Source: Nemophila menziesii (taxonomy: Eukaryota; Streptophyta; Magnoliopsida; Boraginales; Hydrophyllaceae). Taken from it: a DNA stretch of 64,000 nt. The DNA lies in contig JARWIR010000008.1 in the NCBI GenBank assembly GCA_029959085.1, forward strand, positions 20,136,001-20,200,000. Reading direction: 5' to 3'. The notes below the pieces were generated by a model. It saw nothing but the letters and a program-made list of their open reading frames with translations, was not told the origin of the DNA and ran no database searches. Within the stretch, counting starts at the first letter, position 1; every line of letters begins with the position of its first letter. Below are positions 13,720 to 26,945 of the stretch, one piece after another. The position numbers and the translations under genes were made by a program.

Positions 13720-14322
13720 ATTGATGATTTTGGTATTGCTTGTGAGAAATCATATCTTCAAAGATGTCATTTTATAGGGGGAGAACCAAAGTATTCATGA
13801 AATAAACAATTAATGAAAAGCTTTTCTGATCTTTTCAATGATATGGATGTTTAACAATCCGTGGAGGACACCACCAGAAAAAAATAGTAGAATTGAACAA
13901 GTCTGAATATTGATTATGTGATAATGTTAAATAAACTATACACTAGTTTACCAAATCATGTTTGGAAATGATTAAATACCGTACGGTGTATTGTACCAGA
14001 CTGGCACTAAGAGCAAGTAAACATATACTATTAAAAACCTTTTTTGTGATATTCTTATATTTATGCTATCTAAGAAAATTCATGTAAAATGCATCTTTGA
14101 AAGTGAATTGTTATTCTTTGAACAAAAAAAAAAAAAAAAGAAGTGAATTGTTATTGTATAGACCAGTAGCTAGTCTAAAATTTTTAACCTCAATTGTTCA
14201 TAAAAAAATATATTCAATTTGACATCTTGAATATGTTTGTAAGCCACTTTCAACTGATCATCCTTCTGTGGTTTTTACATAATAGTACAAAAATTCCTAA
14301 TATGTATGCCCACCGAAGAACC

Positions 14323-16100
14323 TGCTGTAAAATAAATCCTTTCGTCAGTTGCAGATCATATATTTTTTATTATTTCTTGAGTTCAATTTATTTTTATCTT
14401 GTTTCTATTGATCTCTCAGCTTAGAACTTTCCGATTAGCGCAAAATATATGCAAAGGAAAATGTACAAGATATTTATCAAGTATGGCTTCTATATTTTTT
14501 AGTATAATATTTTCATCTTTAGGCTAGCAAACTGCGAAAGATATGATAAAATTGCAAATGAATTGTAATTGTATGGGTTTTATAATAGAACCAGTATACA
14601 AAATGCATAGCAAGGATGTACAATATTGATTCTATACTAATAGAACAAGAATATTAAAAATACTTAATGAAGTATTATCCTTCCAAATTATTTACCAAAA
14701 GGGTTTTATCAAAAGTAGATATTTTCCTTAACATACCCCCTCAGGTCGGAGTATAAATTAATGGCACTAGACTTGCTTAGTAATATCTCAAACAATAGCA
14801 AACTCTCTGGCTTAGTGAATATATAAGTGTCTTCTATATTTTCTTATGTAATGCGTGCATAACAATTCTTCTTGAACTTTCTATGTGGTGACGATCAATT
14901 TCCATATTCTTCTTACACTCATGAAATACAAGCTTGACACAAATTATCGTCCATTGATTATCATAATAGAGTGTGTCTTCTTCCGGTGGCTCACCTTCCA
15001 ATCATTTAAATGTTCTCCAAAACATTATCTTGCAGCATGTAGTTGCCATTGACTGATATTCAGCCTCTGCGCCTGAACAAGATACAATTGTCAATTTCTT
15101 CTTTTTCCATGATATAGGTGCCTGCCCAATGAGATTACGATATCCGGTTATCAACGTTCTTGCAGCCTTAAATATAACTAACTGGGTATTGCTAAACTCC
15201 TTTAACTAAAATGTCACCATCGAAGGACGATGTATGCTAAGTGTATTTTTTTTCATGTACTTTAGGATCTTTAGTAGTACCTCAAGGTGTGGTTTCGACG
15301 TCTATGCTTGCCCTGACTCAACTCAAGGACAACAAGTGAAATTTCAATCCTTTTTATAGTTAGGTTGATTAGCCTACATGTAATTCGTCTTTATGACAAT
15401 AAATCAATGAACATGTACTTTATTTGAATAATACAACATTTTATTCAACTAGAACCCATAAATTTTTGGCACCCAAGAATAAATTGTCCCATATGACTAT
15501 AACATATGTTTGTTGAAACAAAGTGATCATTATTATCTTACAAGTTATATCCCTGAGAAATACTTGAGTTTACCCCAATCCTATGATTTAAATTTTTTGG
15601 ATAGATATATTTATCATAAACCAACAAAGAAATAAAGTTAAGTGGATAATATTGGAAAAATATATATTATACTTTAATTTTTTATGTAACCCGATATCCT
15701 TGATGGAATTATATAGTTTGAGAAACCAATGTTTTGAAACTTTGTTGAAAACCATGTATGGAATTGATTTAGTTTACGTACTATAGTCTCACTCTTTTAT
15801 CAGAATACAAGTGGAAATTTTATATAAACATCCTCATAAAACTCTCTGTGTAAAAATTTCTTATGGGCGTCGAGTTGGTGCAAGTGTTGTTCTTGCAAAT
15901 CTAGCACACTGGGGAGAAAACAAACTATCGTTAATTTAACAACATTGGAAAATGTTTTTCTATAATCAACAATTTATATTCAGATATAACCCTTCTCAAA
16001 CAACCATTATTTGTACCTCACTATTGTAAAATAAATTTTAAAATTTTTATTGTACACCCATTTGCAACTAGTGGGTTGTTTGTAGGGTGGCATCGGTGCA
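14323..16100 (-). mobile_element. Decayed Ty1/copia 3' part in U3
   Basis: LTR 14323-14733 and pol remnant to about 16100. A few small deletions, such as around 15236 and 15484, add to the shared damage. Confidence 0.8.
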
Positions 16101-18593
16101 AAATATCAAATGTTGGTCGTCTTTATGAGATTCAGTTTTTTGGTTAATCCCAACACAGTTGTGGATGTTTGAACACCTTGTGAAGAATTTGGAATATCTT
16201 TATGATTGTGAGATTATATATGAGCATTTTATGGTGTGAATGAATGTAATTATAAAACAATTGGGTTACCTCAACTTGACAGGTCCTTGTTTTTTCTTCT
16301 AAGAGGTACATGATTTGAATATCTCCTTAAATATGGTAACCTGATTCTGGCTTGCTTGGGGGTCACATGGATGCATCTTCTCCGTTGGGCTAGTAGAGGT
16401 GTGCGCACACTTGCTCGCGACCCTCGTTATCAAGCAAAATGTTATTATATGTGAAAAAATAGGATAGTTGATGAGAGGTATAACATAATCACACTTATTT
16501 GGAAAACTTGCAAATTGGAAGAAGTCTTTATTGGATGTGTTATATAGAAAGGAGGTAAAGGCATATTTCTTAGGTCTTGTGAGTTTCTATTGGTTCCTGC
16601 AATGGGGGATAATACGGGATACACAAAGGTAGTAGTTATTTTTATATATAGTGGTCGAAATGGTCGAATCTCTTAATGGAGTACTGAATAATATAGGCAT
16701 ATTGTTGTTTAATTCGCAAGTTGAAAGTTTGAATGTAGTTATTATTGAAATTTCGCAAGGATTATAATATATATTTTCAAAGAACTGGTTGTGAAAGATC
16801 TTCGAAAAAAGAGATGAGTGCAGAAAAATTAAATTTTAGTAGAAGACATTATCTTCCGGATAAAAAACCAAGTTGAGAGTTAGATCGAATAATTTGTAAC
16901 CTTTTTAACTACAGGAATATCATATAAAGATGCGACTAGGTGAACAAGAGTAAATTTAGTGATATTTGTGTGTAAGATGATACAAAACAAAACCATCCAA
17001 AATATCGTAGACAAGAATAATTTGATTCTTTCTGAATAAATTTTCGATATGGAGTTTTTCTTTGAAAAAGAATTTTGGATATGCGAATCAACAAATAAGT
17101 GGAAAATATCGCGTATCAATAAAACAATTTATAGATATGAGCTTGAAAGAGTATGGTTCGACAACCTTAGAGGAAATAATAGTGTTCGATCACATTCAAC
17201 GATAGCGATTTGTTTTGGTGTGTTAATGTATTTGATTAGTCAAAATTACCCCTGGCCACAATATGACCATACCATCCTATTCGGACTAGTCCGGCTCTTC
17301 AGCCAACTATCAACTGGACTTTCCACCATACATATCACTTGGAGTAAAAATTATTAAGTGACTTCTCAGCGGATTATAAGATGATCTCTCGGTCATAAAA
17401 CTTATTTGGATAAAAGATCCCTAATTATCTAGTCTAGCACTTCAGCCGCCTACCAGCTGTCTTCTCAGTCGTTAAGTCACTTGTATATTAAATTCTTAAG
17501 TGTCTATTCTGGTTCTTCAGCCGATAATCAACTTCCCTCTCGGTCATAAAACCCATTTGGACAATCAACGCATAGAGATTTTAGCTACACACCCATATAT
17601 TTATATAACATGATTTTTATTTCGTTGAAAATTAGCAAAAGCCTCTGACTCTTTAAAAAAACAATTATTCCACATTTTATATAAAGTCATCCATAAAACT
17701 AATCTCATGCCTCTTTTTATGCATACATAATGTGCCCACAATTATCAGGGTCTACTAGACCAAGAGTCTAAGAATCTTTCCATGCGCTCTTCTTTGAGAA
17801 TGGATTTTTACATGTTGTTTACCAACCAAAACGTTTTTACATAGCCTCTGAGGAGCCTTGAGTTGTGGCACACTACTAACCATATTATTTTACCTAAGAG
17901 TTTTCAAACCTTTAAGACTCTAGTAGCGTCCATACCGACAATGACAAGTTGGGTTTATTGTAATCAAACCTTTATTATCCAATATTTGTTGATATTGTGT
18001 TGACTTGAGCATTTCATTTTTTAGACCTCGACTTGAGGCTTTATTGTGTTAACGCGTCGTGTAACCTTCTATATTTCGACAAATGTGGTGTACAATGATT
18101 GGTGCGTCATCGTTTATTGATCGTTTCTGGGGTCAATCACTTTCGTGAGACTATATGAAGGCCTTTTCTCTATATGATGGATATTCAATGAGAGATAAAA
18201 GGATGAATGACTAACATGTTTGATTTGTAATTTATGTGTGCCATTTTATTGAGTCGAAGTTACCTTACAATCGATTCATTTGAACTGATCACTTATTGAA
18301 TAAATCTGAAAGTGCTTATTAATTTTAATTTTGTTGGGGATTTTTGGTCAACCCCAACTATGAAAATATTTCTTTTATTGTATATTTTAAATTCAAAAAG
18401 AAAACAAATTAAAACATTTATATAGTATAATAGGTCTAAAATACAATTTGACAAATACATATATTATATATATTTCACTCATAAATGGAAGAATACAAAC
18501 AAGGAGCAATAAAAAATAATGTAAAGGCTTGTAAGGCCATAAATGGTGACTTTTATTTCAACAGTGTACACAAGATCACGAGTTGTGATTTAT

Positions 18594-19199
18594 TTAGCAA
18601 TGGAAGTAGCAATTGCAAGAATACTTCCAGTGTCCCCCATGTCCCCAGCGTTGCTTTTGGCATAATCCATACTGGTAACCCAAGTGCTTGCAGTGATAGC
18701 TACATTTGTAGCTTTGTAGGCAATTCCCAACCCATTTGGGGCTTTGCTTCCAGCAGAATTTAGCATCCGCACCATTAATCTCTGCATGAAATTAAAATGA
18801 AAAGGTTGGGTCTTAGTTATTTAAAAAACATTTCGAGATATTAAAATAAAAACAGAAAAAATTTATTCACATTAGCGCCATTTTAATTTATATACAATGA
18901 ATACAAGGAAACCATGACAAAATTTGAATTAAAGTTATAGTACAAAAGTAGTTGACCATAGAGTTCAAAACAAAATTTAGTGAACCGCCACGTACTGCAA
19001 TAGATATTTATATTCTATAGGTAAATTTAAAGCATGGCCGGAGAGAAATATAGATCTACAGATACATTGATATTATGCCTGTGAATATTGCATAGTTATT
19101 GATAAATAGGCCAACATGCTACGTACCAGATGCAGCAACAATGATGAAGATGTATAACAGAGCTAGGAATGATGCTTTGCAAATCATAGACTTTGCCAT
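18594..19199 (-). CDS. Defensin-like secreted cysteine-rich peptide, copy in U4
   Basis: Exon 1 is 19127-19199 and exon 2 is 18594-18781; the intron is 345 bp, three shorter than in U1-U3. The protein has S79. Outside the coding part it shares several single-base variants with the U7 copy (for example in the intron and just upstream of the ATG), which ties U4 and U7 together. TATA box at 19250-19256. Confidence 0.9.
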
Positions 19200-19798
19200 A
19201 TTGATGATTTTGGTATCGCTTGTGAGAAATCATATCTTCAAAGATGTTCTTTTATAGGGGGAGAACCAAAGTATTCATGAAATAAACAATTAATGAAAAG
19301 CTTTTCTGATCTTTTCAGTGATATGGATGTTTAACAATCCGTGGAGGACACCACCAGAAAAAGTAGTAGAATTGAACAAGTCTGAATATTGATTATGTGA
19401 TAATGTTATATAAACTATACACTAGTTTACCAAATCATGTTTGGAAATGATTAAATACCGTACGGTGTATTGTACCAGACTGGCACTAAGAGCAAGTAAA
19501 CATATACTATTAATAACCTTTTTTGTGATATTTAAATATTTATGCTATCTAAGAAAATTCAGGTAAAATGCATCTTTGAAAGTGAATTGTTATTCTTTGA
19601 ACAAAAAAAAAAAAGAAAGTGAATTGTTATTGTATAGACCAGTAGCAAGTCTAAAATTTTTAACCTCAATTTTTCATAAGAATATATATTCAATTTGACA
19701 TCTTGAATATGTTTGTAAGCCACTTTCAACTGATCATCCTTCTGTGGTTTTTACATAATAGTACAAAAATTCCTAATATGTATGCCCACCGAAGAACC

Positions 19799-21574
19799 TG
19801 CTGTAAAATAAATCCTTTCGTCAGTTGCAGATCATATATTTTTTATTATTTCTTGAGTTCAATTTATTTTTATCTTGTTTCTATTGATCTCTCAGCTTAG
19901 AACTTTCCGATTAGCGCAAAATATATGCAAAGGAAAATGTACAAGATATTTATCATGTATGGCTTCTATATTTTTTAGTATAATATTTTCATCTTTAGGC
20001 TAGCAAACTGTGAAAGATATGATAAAATTACAAATGAATTGTAATTGTATGGGTTTTATAATAGAACCAGTATACAAAATGCATAGCAAGGATGTATATT
20101 GATTCTATTCTAATAGAACAAGAATATTAAAAAAATGAAGTATTATCCTTCCAAATTATTTACCAAAAGGGTTTTATCAAAAATAGATATTTTTCTTAAC
20201 ATACCCCCTCAGGTCGGAGTATATATTAATGGCACTAGACTTGCTTAGTAATATCTCAAACAATAGAAAACTCTATGGCTTAGTGAATATACAAGTGTCT
20301 TCTATATTTTCTTATGTAATGCGTGCATAACAATTCTTCTTGAACTTTCTAAGTGGTGACGATCAATTTCCATATTCTTCTTACACTCATTAAATACAAG
20401 CTTGACACAAATTATCGTCCATTGATTATCATAATAGAGTGTGTCTTCTTTCGGTGGCTCACCTTCCAATCATTTAAATGTTTTCCAAAACATTATCTTG
20501 CAGCATGTAGTTGCCATTGACTGATATTCAGCCTCTGCGCCTGAACAAGATACAATTGTCTATTTCTTCTTTTTCCATGATATAGGTGCCTGCCGAATGA
20601 GATTACGATATCCGGTTATCAACCTTCTTGCAGCCTTAAATATAACTTGCTGGGTATTGCTAAACTCCTTTAACTACAATGTCACCATCGAAGGAAATGT
20701 ATGCCTAGTCTAGGTGTATTTTTTTCATGTACTTTAGGATCTTTAGTAGTACCTCAAGGTGTGGTTTCGACGTCTATGCTTGCCCCGACTCAACTCAAGG
20801 ACAACAAGTGAAATTTCAATCCTTTTTATAGTTAGGTTGATTAGCCTACATATAATTTGTCTTTTTGACAATAAATCAATGAACATGTATTTTATTTGAA
20901 TAATACAACCTTTTATTCAACTAGAACGCATAAATTTTTGGCACCCAAGAATAATGCATTGTCTCATATGACTATAAAATATGTTTGTTGAAACAAAGTG
21001 ATCATTTTTATCTTGCAAGTTATATTCCTAAGAAATACTTGAGTTTACCCCAATCCTATGATTTAAATTTTTTGGATAGATATATTTATCATAAACCAAC
21101 AAAGAAATTAAGTTAAGTGGATAATATTGGAAAAACATATATTATACTATAATTTTTTATGTAACCCGATATCCTTGATGGAATTAGATAGTTTGAGAAA
21201 CCAATGTTTTGAAACTTTGTTGAAAACCATGTATGGAATTGATTTAGTTTACGTACTATAGGCTCACTCTTTTATCAGAATACAAGTGGAAATTTTATGT
21301 AAACATCCTCATAAAGCTCTCTGTGTAAAAATTTCTTATGGACATCGAGTTGGTGCAAGTGTTGTTCTTGCAAATCTAGCACACTCGGGAGAAAACAAAC
21401 TATCGTTAATTTAACAACATTGGAAAATGTTTTTCTATAATCAACAATTTATATTCAGATATAACCCTTCTCAAACAACCATTATTTGTACCTCACTATT
21501 GTAAAATAAATTTTAAAATTTTTATTGTACACCCATTCGCAACTAGTGGGTTGTTTGTAGGGTGGCATCGGTGC
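19799..21574 (-). mobile_element. Decayed Ty1/copia 3' part in U4
   Basis: LTR 19799-20201 (403 bp, with the small LTR deletion also found in U7) and pol remnant to about 21574. Confidence 0.8.
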
Positions 21575-24096
21575 AAAATATTAAATGTTGGTCGTCTTTA
21601 TGAGATTCAGTTTTTTGGTTAATCCCAACACAGTTGTGGATGTTTGAACACCTTGTGAAGAATTTGGAATATCTTTATGATTGTGAGGTTATATATGAGC
21701 ATTTTATGGTGTGAATGAATGTAAATATAAAACAATTGGGTTACCTCAACTTGATAGGTCCTTGTTTTTTCTTCTAAGAGGTACATGATTTGAATATCTC
21801 CCTAAATATGGTAACCTGATTCTGGCTTGCTTGGGGGTCACATGGATGCATATTCTCCGTTGGGCTAGTAGAGGTGTGCGCACACTTGCTCGCGACCCTC
21901 GTTATCAAACAAAATGTTATTATATGTGAAAAAATAGGATAGTTGATGAGAGGTATAACATAATCACACTTATTTGGAAAACTTGCAAATTGGAAGAAGT
22001 TTATATTGGAATTGTTATATAGAAAGGAGGTCAAGGAATATTTCTTAGGTCTTGTGAGTTTCTATTGGTTCCTGCAATGGGGGATAATGCGGGATAAACA
22101 AAGGTAGTAGTTATTTTTATATATAGTGGTCGAAATAATCGAATCTCTTAATGGAGTACTGGATAATATAGGCATATTGTCGTTTAATTCACAAGTCGAA
22201 AGTTTGAGTGTAGTGATTCTTGAAATTTCGCAAGGATTATAATATATATAGTCAACAGAACTGGTTGTGAAAATGTTCGAAAAAAGAGATGAGTGCAGAA
22301 AAATTAAATTTTAGTAGAGAAATTATTTTTAAAGAGGACATTATCTTGCGGATAAAAAACCAAGTTGAGAGTTAGATCGAATAATTTGTAACCTTTTTAA
22401 CTACAGGAATATCATATAAAGATGCGACTAGGTGAGCAAGAGTAAATTTAGTGATATTTGTGTGTAAGATGATACAAAACAAAACCATCCAAAATATCGT
22501 AGACAAGAATAATTTGATTCTTTCTGAATAAATTTTCGATATGGAGTTTTTCTTTGAAAAAGAATTTTGGATATGCGAATCAACATATTAGTAGAAAATG
22601 TTGCCTATCAATAAAACAATTTATAGATATGAGCTTGAAATAGTATGGTTCGACAACCTTAGAGGAAACAATAGTGTTCGATCACATTCAACGACAGCGA
22701 TTTGTTTTGGTGTGTTAATGTATTTGAATAGTCAAAATTACCCCCTGGCCACAATATGACCATACCATCCTATTCGGACTAGTCTGGCTCTTTAGCCGAC
22801 TATCAACTGGCCTTTCCACCATACATATGACTTGGAGTAAAAATTATTAAGTGACTTCTCAGCAGATTATCAGGATATCTCTCGGTCATAAAACTTATTT
22901 GGACGAAAGATCCCTAATTATCTAGTCTAGCACTTCACCCACCTACCAGATGTCTTCTCAATCGTTAAGTCACTTGTATATTAAATTCTTAAGTGTCAAA
23001 ACTGGTTCTTCAGCCGATAATCAACGTCCCTCTCGGTCATAAAACCCATTTGGACAATCAACGCATAGAGATTTTAGCTACACACCCATATATTTATATA
23101 ACATGATTTTAATTTCGTTGAAAATTAGCAAAAGCCTCTAACTCTTTAACAAAAAAATTATTCCACATTTTGTGACAAGTCATCCATAAAACTAATCTAA
23201 TGCCTCTTTTTATGCATACGTAATGTGCCCACAAATATCAGGGTCTACTAGACCAAGAGTCTAAGAATCTTTCCATGCGCTCTTCTTTGATAATGGATTT
23301 TTACATGTTGTTTACCAACCAAAACATTTTTACATAGCCTCTGAGGAGCCTTGAGTTGTGGCACACTACTAACCATATTGTTTTACCTAAGAGTTTTCAA
23401 ACCTTTAAGACTCTAGTAGCGTCCATACCGACAATGACAAGTTGGGTTTATTTTAATCAAATCTTTATTATCCAATATTTGTTGATATTGTGTTAACTTG
23501 AGTATTTCATTTTTTAGACCTCGACTTGAGGCTTTATTGTGTTAACACGTCGTGTAACCTTCTATATTTCGACAAATGTGTTATACAATGATTGGTGCGT
23601 CATCGTTTATTGATCGTTTCTGGGGTCAAATCACTTTGGTGAGACTATATGAAGGCCTTTTCTCTATATGATGGTTTTTCAATGAGAGATGAAAGGATGA
23701 ATGACTAACATGTTTGATTTGTATTTTATGTGTGCCATTTTATTGAGTCGAACTTACAATCGATTCATTTGAACTGATCACTTATTGAATAAATCTGAAA
23801 GTGCTTATTAATTTTAATTTTGTTGGGGATTTTTGGTCAACCCCAACTATGAGAATATTTTTCTTTTATTGTATATTTTAAATTCAGAAAGAAAACAAAT
23901 TAAAACATTTATATAGTATAATAGGTCTAAAATACAATTTGACAAAACAATTACGTAATACATATATTATATATATTTCACTCATAAATGGAAGAATACA
24001 AACAAGGAGCAATAAAAAATAATGTAAAGGCTTGTAAGGCCATAAATGGTGACTGTTATTTCAACAGTGTACACAAGATCACGAGTTGTGATTTAT

Positions 24097-24568
24097 TTAG
24101 CAATGGAAGTAGCAATTGCAAAAATACTTCCAGTGTCCCCCATGTCCCCAGCGTTGCTTTTGGCATAATCCATACTGGTAACCCAAGTGCTTGCAGTGAT
24201 AGCTACATTTGTAGCTTTGTAGGCAATTCCCAACCCATTTGGGGCTTTGCTTCCAGCAGAATTTAGCATCCGCACCATTAATCTCTTCAAGAAATTAAAA
24301 TGAAAAAGTTGGGTCTTAGTTATTTAAAAAACATTCCGAGATATTAAAATAAAAACAGAAAAAATTTATTCACATTAGCGCCATTTTAATTTATATACAA
24401 TGAATGATACAAGGAAATATAGATCTACAGATACATTGATATTATGCCTGTGAATATTGCATAGTTATTGATAAATAGGCCAACATGCTACGTACCAGAT
24501 GCAGCAACAATGATGAAGATGTATAACAGAGCTAGGAATGATGCTTTGCAAATCATAGACTTTGCCAT
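24097..24568 (-). CDS. Defensin-like secreted cysteine-rich peptide, copy in U5 (short intron, altered acceptor)
   Basis: Exon 1 is 24496-24568 and exon 2 is 24097-24284. The intron is only 211 bp because 137 bp are missing from its middle. The acceptor reads TTGAAG instead of CATGCAG: the invariant AG is kept but the preferred C at -3 is replaced by A, which may weaken splicing. The protein matches the U1 copy (F79). TATA box at 24619-24625. Confidence 0.85.
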
Positions 24569-25165
24569 ATTGATGATTTTTGTATTGCTTGTGAGAAATC
24601 ATATCTTCAAAGATGTTCTTTTATAGGGGGAGAACCAAAGTATTCATGATATAAACAATTAATGAAAAGCTTTTCTGATCTTTTCAATGATATGGATGTT
24701 TAACAATCCGTGGAGGACACCACCAGTAAAAGTAGTAGAATTGAACAAGTCTGAATATTGATTATGTGATAATGTTAAATAAACTATACACTAGTTTACC
24801 AAATCATGTTTGGAAATGATTAAATACCGTACGGTGTATTGTACCAGACTGGCACTAAGAGCAAGTAAACATATACTATTAAAAACCTTTTTTGTGATAT
24901 TTAAATATTTATGCTATCTAAGAAAATTCAGGTAAAATGCATCTTTGAAAGTGAATTGTTATTCTTTGAACAAAAAAAAAAGAAAGTGAATTGTTATTGT
25001 ATAGACCAGTAGCTAGTCTAACATTTTTAACCTCAATTGTTCATAAGAATATATATTCAATTTGACATCTTGAATATGTTTGTAAGCCACTTTCAACTGA
25101 TCATCCTTCTGTGGTTTTTACATAATAGTACAAAAATTCCTAATATGTATGCCCACCGAAGAACC

Positions 25166-26945
25166 TGCTGTAAAATAAATCCTTTCGTCAGTTGCAGATC
25201 ATATGTTTTTTATTATTTCTTGAGTTCAATTTATTTTTATCTTGTTTCTATTGATCTCTCAGCTTAGAACTTTCCGATTAGCGCAAAATATATGCAAAGG
25301 AAAATGTACAAGATATTTATCATGTATGGCTTCTATATTTTTTAGTATAATATTTTCATCTTTAGGCTAGCAAACTGCGAAAGATATGATAAAATTGCAA
25401 ATGAATTGTAATTGTATGGGTTTTATAATTGAACCAGTATACAAAATGCATAGCACGGATGTAAAATATTGATTCTATACTAATAGAACAAGAATATTAA
25501 AAATACTTAATGAAGTATTATCCTTCCAAATTATTTACCAAAAGGGTTTTATCAAAAATAGATATTTTCCTTAACATACCCCCTGGTCGGAGTATATATT
25601 AATGGCACTAGACTTGCTTAGTAATATCTCAAACAATAGAAAACTCTATGGCTTAGGGAATATATAAGTGTCTTCTATATTTTCTTATGTAATACGTGCA
25701 TAACAATTCTTCTTGAACTTTCTAAGTGGTGACGATCAATTTCCATATTCTTCTTACACTCATGAAATACAAGCTTGACACAAATTATCGTCCATTGATT
25801 ATCATAATAGAGTGTCTTCTTTCGGTGGCTCACCTTCCAATCATTTAAATGTTTTCCAAAACATTATCTTGCAGCATGTAGTTGCCATTGACTGATATTC
25901 AGCCTCTGTGCCTGAACAAGATACAATTGTCTATTTCTTCTTTTTCCATGATATAGGTGCCTGCCGAATGAGATTAGGATATCCGGTTATCAACCTTCTT
26001 GCAGCCTTAAATATAACTAACTGGGTATTGCTAAACTCCTTTAACTACAATGTCACCATCGAAGGACGATGTATGCCTAGTCTAGGTGTATTTTTTTCAT
26101 GTACTTTAGGATATTTAGTAGTACCTCAAGGTGTGGTTTCGACGTCTATGCTTGCCCTGACTCAACTCAAGGACAACAAGTGAAATTTCAATCCTTTTTA
26201 TAGTTAGGTTGATTAGCCTACATATACTTCGTCTTTATGACAATAAATCAATGAACATGTATTTTATTTGAATAATACAACCTTTTATTCAACTAGAACC
26301 CATAAATTTTTGGCACCCAAGAATAATCATTGTCCCATATGACTATAACATATGTTTGTTGAAACAAAGTGATCATTTTTATCTTGCAAGTTATATTTCT
26401 AAGAAATACTTGAGTTTACCCCAATCCTATGATTTAAATTTTTTGGATAGATATATTTATCATAAACCAACAAAGAAATAAAGTTAAGTGGATAATATTG
26501 GAAAAACATATATTATACTTTAATTTTTTATGTAACCCGATATCCTTGATGGAATTATATAGTTTGAGAAACCAATGTTTTGAAACTTTGTTAAAAATCA
26601 TGTATGGAATTGATTTAGTTTACGTACTATAGTCTCACTCTTTTATCAGAATACAAGTGGAAATTTTATGTAAACATCCTCATAAAACTCTCTGTGTAAA
26701 AATTTCTTATGGACATCGAGTTGGTGCAAGTGTTGTTCTTGCAAATCTAACACACTAGGGAGAAAACAAACTATCGTTAATTTAACAACATTGGAAAATG
26801 TTTTTATATAATCAACAATTTATATTCAGATATAACCCTTCTCAAACAACCATTATTTGTACCTCACTATTGTAAAATAAATTTTAAAATTGTTATTGTA
26901 CACCCATTTGCAACTAGTGGGTTGTTTGTAGGGTGGCATCGGTGC
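25166..26945 (-). mobile_element. Decayed Ty1/copia 3' part in U5
   Basis: LTR 25166-25576 and pol remnant to about 26945. The PPT region lost two bases (CCCCCTGGTCGG on the plus strand). Confidence 0.8.

Larger units (their letters stand above)
10900..16381. repeat. Tandem unit U3
   Basis: Ordinary unit of 5482 bp, closest to U2 by eye (shared variants in the spacer and S79 in the gene). The spacer 10900-13110 shows no gene. Confidence 0.92.
16382..21856. repeat. Tandem unit U4 (first of block A)
   Basis: Ordinary unit of 5475 bp. From its gene onward it shares diagnostic variants with U7, including AAAAAAATGAAG in the LTR remnant near 20128 (also near 45911). The corresponding site to the CACTA insertion, at about 19798, is intact here. 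Confidence 0.92.

Noticed and set aside
21774..22034. Frame starting MTSFLYNNSN, seen in several units
   Set aside because: Length varies between units by frameshift, no recognised domain, low-complexity composition; repeat copies explain its recurrence.
25908..26183. Plus-strand 91-aa frame (MPEQDTIVYFF) in several units
   Set aside because: It is the antisense of the decayed copia RNase H and RT region.
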